Assembly (NCBI GenBank): GCA_018058545.1
Contig: JAGOZU010000016.1
Span: forward strand, 1-47,061
Length of the DNA: 47,061 nt
Source: Promineifilum sp.
Lineage (GTDB): Bacteria; Chloroflexota; Anaerolineae; Promineifilales; Promineifilaceae
Direction: 5' to 3'
Made by a program: the position numbers and the translations under genes. Below the pieces are notes generated by a model that ran no database searches, was not told the DNA's origin, and worked only from the letters and a program-made list of their open reading frames with translations. Shown piece by piece: positions 46,940-47,061 of this stretch (its first letter is position 1; every line of letters begins with the position of its first letter).

Positions 46940-47061
46940 ATGTCACCGCTTCTGCCACCCGACGCGCCCCCTGCTTTTCACCTCCTGGCCAAACCGACCG
47001 GCGCCACCTGTAATCTCGACTGCGCCTACTGCTTCTTCCTGTCCAAGGAGATGCTCTATCC
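46940..47061 (+). CDS. Radical SAM protein, anSME-like (3' end outside the window)
   Basis: Only the first ~40 codons are inside the window. They read FHLLAKPTGATCNLDCAYCF and then FLSKEMLYP. The CxxxCxxC triad that binds the radical-SAM iron-sulphur cluster is present. The AKPTGATCNLDCAYCFFL context is characteristic of anaerobic sulfatase-maturating enzymes and related SPASM proteins. The start is uncertain: ATG 46940 and GTG 46928 are both in frame and neither has a clear Shine-Dalgarno. No sulfatase is seen in the window. Confidence 0.85.
   Translation, partial: MSPLLPPDAPPAFHLLAKPTGATCNLDCAYCFFLSKEMLY

Overview
The window reads as a chromosomal segment of a GC-rich (roughly 60% by eye) bacterium, most likely a member of the Chloroflexota (Anaerolineae/Caldilineae/Ardenticatenia-like). 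This placement is an inference from protein character: a MalT/STAND ATPase fused to a SARP-type DNA-binding domain, lipoproteins with long T/E/P linkers, a DUF1684 gene beside an anSME-like radical SAM gene, and the short adenylate kinase. No marker was searched against a database.

Bases 1-17205 (+ strand) are the merged S10-spc-alpha ribosomal protein supercluster: the end of tuf, rpsJ, rplC, rplD, rplW, rplB, rpsS, rplV, rpsC, rplP, rpmC, rpsQ, rplN, rplX, rplE, rpsN (zinc form), rpsH, rplF, rplR, rpsE, rpmD, rplO, secY, adk, rpmJ, rpsM, rpsK, rpsD, rpoA, rplQ, truA, rplM, rpsI. The map and infA genes usually found between adk and rpmJ are missing. L29 carries a tail of about 70 residues. 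Several spacers hold strong RNA hairpins, and the rpsC-rplP spacer can fold as a three-way junction.

Bases 17269-29801 are housekeeping and mixed genes: a YabN-type tetrapyrrole methylase-MazG fusion, a membrane-anchored SH3 protein, an arginase and ABC exporter pair on the - strand, trmB with a long C-terminal extension and a promoter that implies a leaderless mRNA, an alpha/beta hydrolase, a degenerate 3-hydroxyacyl-CoA dehydrogenase-like protein, smc, tadA and tRNA-Ser(CGA) with its own promoter and terminator. On the - strand at 24937-25215 lies a SelW-like (Rdx family) selenoprotein with an in-frame TGA in a CxxU motif, followed by a plausible bacterial SECIS hairpin. An ordinary ORF search misses its start.

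Bases 29971-46259 look like one regulated system. A 1075-residue STAND/SARP regulator is followed by a cluster encoding a small protein, a KAS III-like protein without the usual His and Asn, an acyl-CoA ligase, an alpha/beta hydrolase, an SDR, a second acyl-CoA ligase and a second alpha/beta hydrolase. A complete branched-chain-amino-acid-type ABC importer (livKGFHM) comes next. The promoter region directly after the regulator (33216-33249) and the one before livK (40483-40516) share the same architecture: two TGTA-type repeats 11 bp apart, then a TGCTAT extended -10, with identical spacing. This is the layout expected for SARP-controlled promoters, so I infer that the regulator coordinates uptake (Liv) and CoA activation/processing of an unknown carboxylic acid. 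The window ends with a DUF1684 gene and the start of an anSME-like radical SAM gene.
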